From: Rhododendron vialii
Lineage: Eukaryota > Streptophyta > Magnoliopsida > Ericales > Ericaceae
NCBI RefSeq assembly: GCF_030253575.1
Contig: NC_080566.1
Span: forward strand, 7,015,501 to 7,079,500
DNA: 64,000 bases
Direction: 5' to 3'
Shown: positions 53,926-62,279 of the stretch, piece after piece
Layout: every line of letters begins with the position of its first letter
Numbering within the stretch: position 1 is the first letter of the stretch
Program-made: the position numbers and the translations under genes
The notes under the pieces: generated by a model
Told to the model about the DNA's origin: nothing
The model's database searches: none
What the model saw: only the letters and a program-made list of their open reading frames with translations

Positions 53926-55032
53926 ATGGAGAAATACCACGAGGGTATGGCTATTGCAAACGAGCCGCCGGATGACGTGCTGATCGACATCTTGTCTCGG
54001 CTTCCGGCGAAATCCATCCTCCGATTTAAATCCGTCTCCAAACACTGGTATTCTCTCGTCCAAAACCCTATCTTCATCTCTCTCCACCGCGCCCGCGCCC
54101 GGCTCTTCCACTGCGTCTCACTGGAACGCACTGTCGACAATAACCCCTGGTCCATGCATTTACTCCCAGACCAGACTTCAATTCATGACCTAGATCTCTC
54201 TTTCACCAAGCCCCACCTTAACAAGGATTTCAGCCACCAAGGCTCTTGTAACGGCCTCATGTGTCTCTCCTACAACTCCAATATTGTGATTTGCAACCCT
54301 GCCACGAGAGAATATAGGCTACTTCCTCAACCCCCTTGTCATACGTGGCATACGGATTACCTAGGGTTTGCTTTTGACTACGAAACCAACGATTATAGAG
54401 TGGTTAGAGTCGCCACCCCCCGTGAAACCATGCGCGTCGTTGGTCATAGAACCCACATCTACTGCATGAGTGCGGATTCGTGGAAAGAACTTGTCGTTGT
54501 GTCGCACAACCACGACTTCACCGGTTATCATCATCATCCTTGCACATCATTGGATGGGGTTTTCTACTGGTTGACTTCTAATCTTTGTCCTCATGGTTCC
54601 ACTATTGATGCCTTAAACACGGTTGAAGGATCGTTTCAACGAAGATCCTTGCCCGGCAACGTTGGCTCTCATTCGTGGACTAATCTTTGTCTTCTGAATA
54701 ATTCCCTTGCCCTTGTTGTACCATTGTATGACCACCGACTAGGAGAGAGGCAATTTGATGTGTGGTTAATAGACGAATATGAAGTTCAGGAGTGTTGGAC
54801 CAAAAAGTACACTATTGGGCCCATCTTAGGAAGTCAGCGTCCATTTGGATTCCAGCCAAATAATGAGGTTCTTATGACTGGATGCAACAATGGGTTGATT
54901 GTGTCGTACAACCAAAGTACAGGGGACATAAAAGTATACAAACAGTTATGCAATTGGCCAGAACTAAGGTGTTCAACACAAGTTTTTCAATACTCAGAGA
55001 GCTTAGTGTCGGTTAAGAGACGACTTGATTGA
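53926..55032 (+). CDS. F-box/FBA-domain protein, second subfamily (locus 11)
   Basis: 368 residues from the ATG at 53926 (MEKYHEGMAIANEPPDDVLI). A second ATG at 53947 corresponds to the start of sister locus 10 and could be the real start. The F-box is at about 14-55 (RLPAKSILRFKSVSKHWYSL). The rest parallels locus 10: CNGLMCL, CNPATREYRLLPQPP, LGFAFDYETNDYRVVRV, IYCMSADSWKELV, HHHPCTSLDGVFYWLTSN, FDVWLIDEYEVQECWTKKYT, FGFQPNNEVLMTGCNNGLIV and YSESLVSVKRRLD. Intact and intronless. It is a tandem duplicate of locus 10 in the same orientation, with conserved leader sequence up to about 100 bp upstream, beyond which the CT-rich triplication begins. Confidence 0.92.
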   Translation: MEKYHEGMAIANEPPDDVLIDILSRLPAKSILRFKSVSKHWYSLVQNPIFISLHRARARLFHCVSLERTVDNNPWSMHLLPDQTSIHDLDLSFTKPHLNKDFSHQGSCNGLMCLSYNSNIVICNPATREYRLLPQPPCHTWHTDYLGFAFDYETNDYRVVRVATPRETMRVVGHRTHIYCMSADSWKELVVVSHNHDFTGYHHHPCTSLDGVFYWLTSNLCPHGSTIDALNTVEGSFQRRSLPGNVGSHSWTNLCLLNNSLALVVPLYDHRLGERQFDVWLIDEYEVQECWTKKYTIGPILGSQRPFGFQPNNEVLMTGCNNGLIVSYNQSTGDIKVYKQLCNWPELRCSTQVFQYSESLVSVKRRLD

Positions 55033-55126
55033 ACTTAACCAGGATGCTACTGCATAAACGTTTTCTAAAACAGAAGGGGAAGGTGTAAGGCATACCAATA
55101 AGTTTCTGGAAGTCATTCTTGTTAGT

Positions 55127-55215
55127 CTTCAACTCAAGCACCATGGAACTACGAAGCAGATCAATTTCCAGGTCTTTGACAAGGGACATAAATCCATTTT
55201 CAATTTTTCTTCTCT
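55127..55215 (-). other. Coding-like segment, copy 1
   Basis: On the minus strand one frame reads IENGFMSLVKDLEIDLLRSS, then MVLELKTNKNDFQKLI. The same frame is kept at 56550-56685 (KLIENGFMSLVQDLEIDLLC, then SSMVLELKTNKNNLQKLI), with mostly conservative differences. It looks like an exon of an unrecognised gene carried along with the duplicated flank. The rest of that gene was not found. Confidence 0.4.
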
Positions 55216-55324
55216 ATTCTTGTGCTTTCTTCCTAAGTAAGTAATTTAATTTTGGGCTTCATAACTATTGTTCAACCCTGGTTTCAACTAATGTCGCGAA
55301 GGGGATGCATTTGGTTAAACTTTA

Positions 55325-55465
55325 TACCGTAAGATTTGCTACTCTGCTTAGATTCCCTAAATGTATTCTTTAATTTGTTTTGTTATTTAGATTCCTATAT
55401 TATTATCTTGTGCAAAGTGCGTGGCTCTAGCAATGCTCTCATTATGAGGCCTTTCTTTTATTTAA
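55325..55465 (+). repeat. 3' flank block of locus 11
   Basis: Matches 50945-51090 and 56695-56810 (CCGTAAGATTTGCTACTCTG, GTGGCTCTAGCAAT, TTATGAGGCCTTTCTT). It is displaced from the locus 11 stop codon by an insertion of about 290 bp that contains the coding-like segment. Confidence 0.65.
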
Positions 55466-55469
55466 TATA

Positions 55470-56100
55470 CATAATTCATATTCTTTCGAGTACAATAATA
55501 TTGGAATTAGGGATTTGGCAGTGATGCCATTATGTATGAACCGGAAGCCATGACTTTGCAAAGAGATCATTTTCCCCTGAGGCACTCCAAGCTTTTATAG
55601 TTTCGGGATGAAAACAACTGGATGAGATCAAAAGAGTTATGGGTGAATGTTTGATCCCTTTACAGCAGAAGAGCTTAATGGTAGACTTTCGTTTCATATA
55701 TTCTTAGCACAGTTAGTCATGTAACAATTATTTGGAATCGGCTGCATGGATCTGCTTCCTGTTGTCGTCTTTCCTGCACAATTTTGTGACTACTTAAACT
55801 CATGATAGTTAGTCGATTTCGGTAGGTTTATGAATTCCGGTTTATAACTGAACGGGCCGGCATTGGTTTTCTGCCTCTTGTAGAAGCTGGAAATTCACAG
55901 ACTAGTTATGATAAAAAGATCAAATTTCATTCCATGCCCACGGGCAAATTGATTCTTGTGAATGATCAAACATTTCCATGTGTTTCTCAACCTCAGGGGG
56001 ACAAATCCAGTAACATAATTAAGAAGGAAATTCAATACAAAAAATTGACCATGAAACACATTAATTAAAGTAAGCTATAGACAGAAGAGTACAGAAAGGA
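55470..56100 (+). repeat. Duplicate of the PPR gene 3' flank
   Basis: Inverted copy of 56940-57545. Matching blocks include CATAATTCATATTCTTTCGA, GGATGAAAACAACTGGATGA, AAGAGCTTAATGGTAGACTT and 'gtagaagctggaaattcacagac'. In the native copy the sequence begins at the PPR stop codon (TCATAATTCATATTC), so the duplicated piece starts almost exactly where the coding sequence ends. No PPR codons upstream of the stop are present here. Confidence 0.75.
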
Positions 56101-56149
56101 GTTACATGTGCGAATCATCCTAGCAGTGATGCTTGTCTGTTGACTTGAA

Positions 56150-56940
56150 ACTTTTTTTTTTTGAACAGCAAAGAAGAATTTAATTGATCTTTGAATTTAG
56201 CATGTACAAAGACTAAAGTAACTTGAACAAAATAGCATCACGACCGATAACAGACATCCCAACGAGGCTGGAATATAAGCTTCGGACAATCGTACGCCTT
56301 CTGTTCACTGAAGCTAAGCTCTCAATGGATGGAAAGGCTCGAAAATTTTGCTGGAGGAGGGCCATAAATTATCCATCAGAGATTGTAGAGAATGCAGATT
56401 CTGTAACCTACCTTGAGTCTCTGTGGAAGATCACTGTATGCCCTTTCTGAAGGTTAAGGTTGATAAGTAAGCTGGTTGTTACCTACCTACTCCTGGAGTT
56501 CTACTCGCTCCACTTGTGACTTGTGTCCTGAGAATAAGCTTCTGCAAGTTATTCTTGTTCGTCTTCAACTCAAGCACCATGGAACTACAAAGCAGATCAA
56601 TTTCTAGGTCCTGGACAAGGGACATAAATCCATTTTCAATTAATTTTTCTTCTCTATACTTGTGCTTTCTTCCTAAGAGATGCATTTGGTTGAACTTTAA
56701 ACCGTAAGATTTGCTACTCTGCTTTTGTTTTGGTATTTAGATTCCTATATTATTATCTTATGCAAAGTGGCTCTAGCATTCCTCTCATTATGAGGCCTTT
56801 CTTCTATTAATTTCTTTTCTTTTAGTTTACTCTCTCATTTCCACTTGCTAGCTTACATTTCTTTCTAATCAAACAGACCTAAAAAAAAGAAAGAAAGAAG
56901 ATCATCTCCCACCTCATAGCACACCAAATAATGATCATCT
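56150..56940. other. Spacer between the inverted arms
   Basis: Holds the second copy of the coding-like segment (56550-56685, minus strand) and the third copy of the locus 10/11 flank (56695-56810). It also has TGCAGATTCTGTAACCTA and GTATGCCCTTTCTGAAG, matching 51550-51620. No complete gene. Confidence 0.55.
56550..56685 (-). other. Coding-like segment, copy 2
   Basis: Reads KLIENGFMSLVQDLEIDLLC, then SSMVLELKTNKNNLQKLILR, in a frame that is open from 56479 to 56685 on the minus strand. It corresponds to copy 1 at 55127-55215. Family not recognised. Preservation of the frame in both copies hints at a once-functional exon. Confidence 0.4.
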
Positions 56941-57531
56941 CTCCCTTTATAAGATAGAATATATGTACGGACAATGAGAGGTTGGATTTCATGGCTTGCA
57001 TGATGGACAGCCGTCTTCTGTATTCTTCTATCTACAACTTACTTTACTTATGTGTTTCATGGTGGTTGATAATTCACAAGAGTCGATTTGCCCATGAACA
57101 TAGGATGAAATTTGATCTTTTTATCAAAACTACAAGAGGCAGACACCCAACGCCCCATTCAGTTATAAGCCTGAATTCATAAACCTGCTGAAATTGACTA
57201 TCATGAGTTAAAGTAGTCACAAAATCGTAGGGGTAAGACAACAAGAGGAAGCACATCCATGTAGCCAATTCCAAATAATTGGGACATCACTGTCTGTGTT
57301 AAGCATATATGAAACGAAAGTCTACCATTAAGCTCTTCTGCTGTAAAGGGATCAAACATTCACCCATAACTCTTTTGATCTCATCCAGTTGTTTTCATCC
57401 CGAAACTATAAAAGCTTGAAATGCCTCAGGGGAAAATGATCTCTTTGCCAAATCAAGGCTTCCAGTTCACACATATTGGCATCACAGCCAAATCCCTAAT
57501 TCCAAAATTATTGTACTCGAAAGAATATGAA

Positions 57532-60201
57532 TTATGACGTACACGATATGAGCTCTTCTAGGTGCTCACCTTCTGTGTCCTCATCCATGAGCACAGAATC
57601 CGTATCAGGCACATAACCAGCCCATTTCATCTCAGCTAACAGCAGATCCAGATTCTCGTAGATCTGTTCGCGTCTCGGATGAGCTTTGTCCCCGACAAGA
57701 AACATGTGTAAGTTACTCTTTACCTCAATCCAGCTACAACCCGGCTCCTTCTTCATCCCACTACACTTCATCACTCTCCTCATTTTAGAAACCTGATCCC
57801 ACATTCCTGCATCAGCGTAAATATTTGATAGAAGAATGTAAGCAGAAGAGTCATTTGGATCCAATTGCAATAGAGAATTCACAGCTTCTTCTGCCACCTC
57901 TACAGCGCCATGCATCTTGCAAACACTAAGCAGGGTTCTCCAAATAACATCATCAGCCTGAAAGGGCATTTCATGAATAAACCCCAATGCATGGCTAACT
58001 TGGCCTGACCTTCCTAATATATCCACAATACAAGAAAAATGCTCCAATTGAGGATCTAATCCAAAATCACTTGACATTGAGTAGAAGTAATGCAACCCTT
58101 TCTCAACTAGTCCCATATGTGCACAAGCTCGCAGGACTGAAACAAAAGTCGCATGGTTTGGTTTCACACCTTCAACTTGCATTTCGTCAAAAACCCTAAG
58201 CGCCTCTTCTCCAAGCCCGTGTTGAGCATAGCCACAGATTAGGGCATTCCACGTAACAAAATCCCTCTTTGGTGATTTATCAAACATGAGCCTGGAGTCT
58301 TGCATGTTTCCACACTTCGAATACATGTCAACAAGAGTGCTGGATATAAAAACATCCGATTGGAGTTCATGCTTGATAATTTGTGCATGGATTTGCTTCC
58401 CTAATCCGACAGTTGCCAGATTGGCACAAGTATCAAGAACTGTCGCATATGTGAAGCTATCTGGCTTAACTCCCATTTCTAACATCCGAGAAAAGAATTT
58501 CTGAGCTTCTTCGCTTTTCTCATCCGATGAAAACCCAGAGATCATTGCATTCCAAGAAACCATTGATTGTTGTTCTTCCATTCTGTCATGGAGCTTCTCT
58601 GCGTCTTCCAACTTTGCACACTTGCAATACATATCCACAATAGCACTTCCAACAAACAAATCAAACCCCATCCCAGATTTGATTACTCGGTTATGGACTT
58701 CCATTCCACAGTTCAGAGCCTGCCGACCTGCACAAGCTTTCAATACACTACCATAAGTGAAGTCATCAGGTTCCATTCCCCACCGGAGCATCCAAACAAA
58801 TAGTGATAGCGTTGCCTCTTCGTATCCATTCTGCCCATAAGCTGCAATAATTGCATTCCATGAGACAGCATCTCGTATTTCCATCTCGTCAAACAGAAAA
58901 TGAGCCTCCATCAAAGCTCCACATTTTCCGTACATATCCAAAATGGCATTTGCCACACAAACATCAGTCCAGAAAATACTCTTAATTGCTAATCCGTGTA
59001 CTTGGATCCCCGCTAAATACCCTTTCATCATCGCACAAGCACTAAATGCACCAGATAGGCTTATGTCATCAAACCCAAAACCAGACTTCATTAGAAGCCG
59101 AAACACCTTTAATGCATCCAAGCCCTGATAACGTCGAGCATACCCAATAATCATAGCATTGTAAGATTGAAGATTATGAGTTGGCAACGAGTTAAATATC
59201 TTTCTAGCCTCAAGTAAACAGTCACATTTTGCATACATATCCAGAGTAGCAGTCCCTACTATAATATCAGATCGAAAACCAGCCTTTATTGCATGAGCAT
59301 GCAATTGAGCTCCCAACCTTACTGCAGATAAGCCTGCACAGGATCTTAAAACACTAGCATAAGTAGATTGACTTACCCCAAATCCCTCCTGTTGCATCTC
59401 CTTGAATAGCTCTAAACCACCCACAAGCTCCTCATTTTGGACACAACCTGCAATTAAAGCACTCCAAGAAACGCAATTTCTTTCAGGCATCTCGCGGAAA
59501 AACTGTAACGACTCGCCCAACTTTCTACATTTAGCATACATATCTACTATTGCACTTCCACTTACCATATCAAGATCAAAACCCTTAGCGACCGCAAGCC
59601 CATGAACCTGAATCCCCACGTCATAGTTCTCTAAAGCCGAACAAGCTTTAAAGATCAAAGAAAAGGTTCTTCGGTCTGACTCTATACCTGCTCCCGTCAT
59701 TTTAAAAAAAACATCAATCGACATTCGATGGTTACCATTCTGCACGTACCCCGAAATCAAGGAATTCCATGAGACCACATCCTTCTCTGGCATCGAGTCA
59801 AACGTCGATTGCGCTACTTCCATATTCCCACACCCTGCATAGCCGAATACCATCGCATTCCAAGAGACCGTGTCTCGTTCAGGCGTTTTGTCAAACACTT
59901 TGAGGGCGTAATCTAAACTGGAGCACTTTATGTACATCTGAATCAAACAGTTGGTAACGAAGATCGTGGGTTCGAACCCGGATACAATCATGCTAGCATG
60001 GGCTTGTTTTCCCGTATCGGCTGCTCTCCGATTCGAACATTCTTGGAACATGTGGGAAAAGGTTTTTCTCCTGTTGGGTGGCGTCTGGTTCTTTGTGATT
60101 GTGGAAAATGCACTGATGGGTAGAGTCTTGAATGGCGCCTTGGGTGAGAAAAAGAAGAGTCTTGTGAAGCGTAGGTGAGAGAGAAGTGGTGCCAGTGCCA
60201 T
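57532..60201 (-). CDS. PPR protein, PLS class with E domain, MEF13-like
   Basis: 889-residue intronless protein with an N-terminal presequence rich in Arg, Ser, Phe and Pro (about residues 1-45, MALAPLLSHLRFTRLFFFSP), suggesting import into mitochondria. About twenty PPR motifs of alternating P, L and S type follow, with repeated VSWNAMI.GY and LVDMYSKCG signatures. An E/E+ region begins around residue 735 (VIWRTLLSVCKMHG, SAYILLSNIYADAGMWDQV, PGCSWIEVKSNLHMFLVGD) and ends with YVPDTDSVLMDEDTEGE. There is no DYW deaminase domain, so editing would need a DYW partner in trans. Architecture, length and sequence style match Arabidopsis At3g02330 (MEF13), a C-to-U editing factor for mitochondrial transcripts; this assignment is from memory, not a search. 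Frame intact. The 3' flank is shared with the inverted copy at 55470-56100. Confidence 0.88.
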   Translation of the reverse strand: MALAPLLSHLRFTRLFFFSPKAPFKTLPISAFSTITKNQTPPNRRKTFSHMFQECSNRRAADTGKQAHASMIVSGFEPTIFVTNCLIQMYIKCSSLDYALKVFDKTPERDTVSWNAMVFGYAGCGNMEVAQSTFDSMPEKDVVSWNSLISGYVQNGNHRMSIDVFFKMTGAGIESDRRTFSLIFKACSALENYDVGIQVHGLAVAKGFDLDMVSGSAIVDMYAKCRKLGESLQFFREMPERNCVSWSALIAGCVQNEELVGGLELFKEMQQEGFGVSQSTYASVLRSCAGLSAVRLGAQLHAHAIKAGFRSDIIVGTATLDMYAKCDCLLEARKIFNSLPTHNLQSYNAMIIGYARRYQGLDALKVFRLLMKSGFGFDDISLSGAFSACAMMKGYLAGIQVHGLAIKSIFWTDVCVANAILDMYGKCGALMEAHFLFDEMEIRDAVSWNAIIAAYGQNGYEEATLSLFVWMLRWGMEPDDFTYGSVLKACAGRQALNCGMEVHNRVIKSGMGFDLFVGSAIVDMYCKCAKLEDAEKLHDRMEEQQSMVSWNAMISGFSSDEKSEEAQKFFSRMLEMGVKPDSFTYATVLDTCANLATVGLGKQIHAQIIKHELQSDVFISSTLVDMYSKCGNMQDSRLMFDKSPKRDFVTWNALICGYAQHGLGEEALRVFDEMQVEGVKPNHATFVSVLRACAHMGLVEKGLHYFYSMSSDFGLDPQLEHFSCIVDILGRSGQVSHALGFIHEMPFQADDVIWRTLLSVCKMHGAVEVAEEAVNSLLQLDPNDSSAYILLSNIYADAGMWDQVSKMRRVMKCSGMKKEPGCSWIEVKSNLHMFLVGDKAHPRREQIYENLDLLLAEMKWAGYVPDTDSVLMDEDTEGEHLEELISCTS

Positions 60202-60764
60202 TAGCCTTTGAAATCATGCTTTGGCGGGTTTATTTTGCCGTTAACAGCCGGTTTTTTTCCTTTTCAAACTCTCATTTCTGTAGTTGATTAGAAAGGGCAA
60301 ACTTTGCTTACACCCCTGTGATTTGGTTGATGCGCGCATAAATTTTACTACAGTATATAGCACATAACTCCGCCATAATTTGTGGACTATGTGCACATTT
60401 AAGTTCTCCGTTAAACTTAGTAGGAAATTGAAGGTTTAGTTTCGTCGCTCATGAGATCGGCACTGTCGTAGTCCCTGCCGGAAAAATTAGTGTCTCCCGG
60501 AATTAGAGGATTTTGAATAATTGAAGGATTTAGAAATTTGTCTTTCTTAACTAATTTAGGTCTTGAGTTTGCAAAGATCTTGCTTGTCAATAGCAAGAAT
60601 TGTGGTAAGAACATGGGAGGAAAGAGAGAAAAATGACATATGTAGACATTTAAAGATTCTTGGAGGGCACTTGTCAAAAAAAAAAAAAAATTTATTCTTG
60701 GAGGGCAATTTTGTCTTATAAAATAGCTTATACTCTTTATAGGCACCCGAGTTCCATTTTTATT

Positions 60765-61060
60765 GGGTGATGCTATTTGCAGCCCTTTATTTTCTCACAT
60801 AGCCCATTACATTTCGATAAATGGTTGTTGAAAATCATAAATAACATTTCGGTAAATAGCTGTTGAAAACAAGGTTATATTTCAGTAACTACATATCGAA
60901 GCCGAACATACATTTTCGGTAAATAGCTGTTAAAAAAATATTATATTTCGGTAATTGGATGCTGAAAATATATCTCAATTTCGGTAACTAACTGTCGAGT
61001 ATTTTTTAAAATTTTTAACGGGCTACGAAAGAAAATAAAGGGGTGCGAATAGCGGCGCCC
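60765..61060. mobile_element. hAT-type MITE nested in a TIR element
   Basis: 296 bp with ends GGGTGATGCTATTTGCAGCC and the complement of GGGCGCCGCTATTCGCACCC. A perfect 8-bp target duplication TTTTTATT flanks it (60757-60764 and 61061-61068). The interior is built of about six degenerate ATTTCGGTAAATAGCTGTTG units (about 60810-61000) spaced roughly 35-45 bp apart. Non-coding. Confidence 0.85.
60810..61005 (+). repeat. Degenerate tandem repeat ATTTCGGTAAATAGCTGTTG
   Basis: Units near 60811, 60846, 60888, 60925, 60963 and 60989 share ATTTCGGTAA followed by a variable (A/C)TAGCTGTTGAAAA. They form the core of the surrounding MITE. Confidence 0.7.
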
Positions 61061-61159
61061 TTTTTATTTAACTTTTGACGGAAAACTTAACTATACACAT
61101 AGTACACAAACCACAGAAAAATTGTGTGCTACAAAATGAAGTCCAGGAAGTTTGCCCTA

Positions 61160-61930
61160 ATTAAAACCCTCAACCATTGGGCTTAAAGTGGGCTGATTTC
61201 TTTGGATTCTCAATCTATATTTCAAAGCCGAAATGTGCAATGCAGATTAGCTACAATGCATTTATAGGAATCAGTCTCTTTTTTTCTTTCTCACTTTATT
61301 TTTTATCATAACAACCGTAACATTCCTAGTTAAAATCCAATTATTGATAAAATTGGTGTTATAAAGAAGACATATTAACACCTTCAAAATGAGGTTTATA
61401 TTAAATCTATTTCATAAGTACCGGAGACAGGAATATATTTTTTTGAACTTTAAGATTGAAAAAGGACGAAATATTTGTGTATTTAGAGGACGAAGTAGAG
61501 CCTTGGGTGAAATTACGAAATTAATGATGTTCTCTGTATGCCCTCTTTGGAATAAGAGCTGTATTTTAGAGCTCTATTATAGAGACTTGGTTTGGAGATG
61601 GTCCTAAAATATGGTATAACTAGGTTTGTTGCTCATTGGACAAAGATTTAACATGTTGAGATAAATAAATTGTCAAAGATATTTAGATGAACATGGGCTC
61701 TCTATTCCTTCTACCTTTCATAACTGATAAGGATACAAATAATAAAAAGTAATACGGTCAAAAAAGTTGAGCAGGAAAATAAAAAAATTCAAAGATGGTA
61801 GTGAACAATATTAGTCTCAATTTTCAAGCAAATAACTCAAATAAGATAACTTTAAAATGCTAAAACGAGCTCATTTATTGAACTCAGGAAACTGGGCTCC
61901 TGTTACTTGAGTACATGATCACCAGTTAAA
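61160..61930. other. Intergenic stretch
   Basis: AT-rich. One open frame (61389-61607, plus) shows no motif. No gene was recognised. Confidence 0.4.
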
Positions 61931-61934
61931 AAAG

Positions 61935-62275
61935 GGAAAATGTCATGAGAACCCCCGATGTTTCCCTCAAGTACAAATGCCCCCTCCACATTTGGAAAGT
62001 GATTTTTAACACCCTGAGATTTCCCTTAAGTACAAACTGGGCTCAAGCTCATTTATTGAATTTAGTGTGCATTTGGTGTACTCGAAATAACGTTACCCGT
62101 AGTTTTTTTGATGGTTAAAATGGGCATTTCATAAATTTTAACAATTGACTAACGGTTGAGTGTAATTGAAATGCAGCACCAAACCTTAGGGGGTTGAAAA
62201 TCATTTCTCAAACGTGGAGGGAGCATTTGTACTAAAGAAAAACCTCGGCGGGTGTCAGGGATAATTACTCGTTAA
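61935..62275. mobile_element. TIR element
   Basis: The left end 'cccccgatgtttccctcaagtacaaatgc' with CCCTCCACATTTGGAAAGTG is complemented by the right end (CACGTTTGAGAAATG on the complementary strand, then 'agtacaaatgctccctcc' and ACACCCGCCGAGG). About 340 bp, non-coding. The internal 'agatttcccttaagtacaaactgggct' repeats the end motif, indicating an internal duplication. Confidence 0.6.
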
Positions 62276-62279
62276 AAAA

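Larger units (their letters stand above)
60293..61158. mobile_element. TIR element containing a nested MITE
   Basis: The left end AGGGCAAACTTTGCTTACAC and the complement of the right end (AGGGCAAACTTCCTGGACTT) form imperfect inverted repeats. Inner arms share 'tagcacataa', GTGGTTTGTG.ACTATGTG-like and TTAAGTT.TCCGT sequence. The interior is interrupted by the MITE at 60765-61060. A target duplication is not clear. It lies about 90 bp upstream of the PPR start codon, so it may contribute to that promoter. Confidence 0.65.

Noticed and set aside
2777-60201. S-RNase or other pistil determinant accompanying the F-box array
   Set aside because: No frame with the T2 ribonuclease motifs HGLWP or KHG.C was found on either strand, so an S-locus cannot be claimed from this window.
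57532-60201. DYW deaminase at the C-terminus of the PPR protein
   Set aside because: The frame stops after the E+ region. There is no HxE or CxxC zinc motif, and the downstream sequence carries none in frame.
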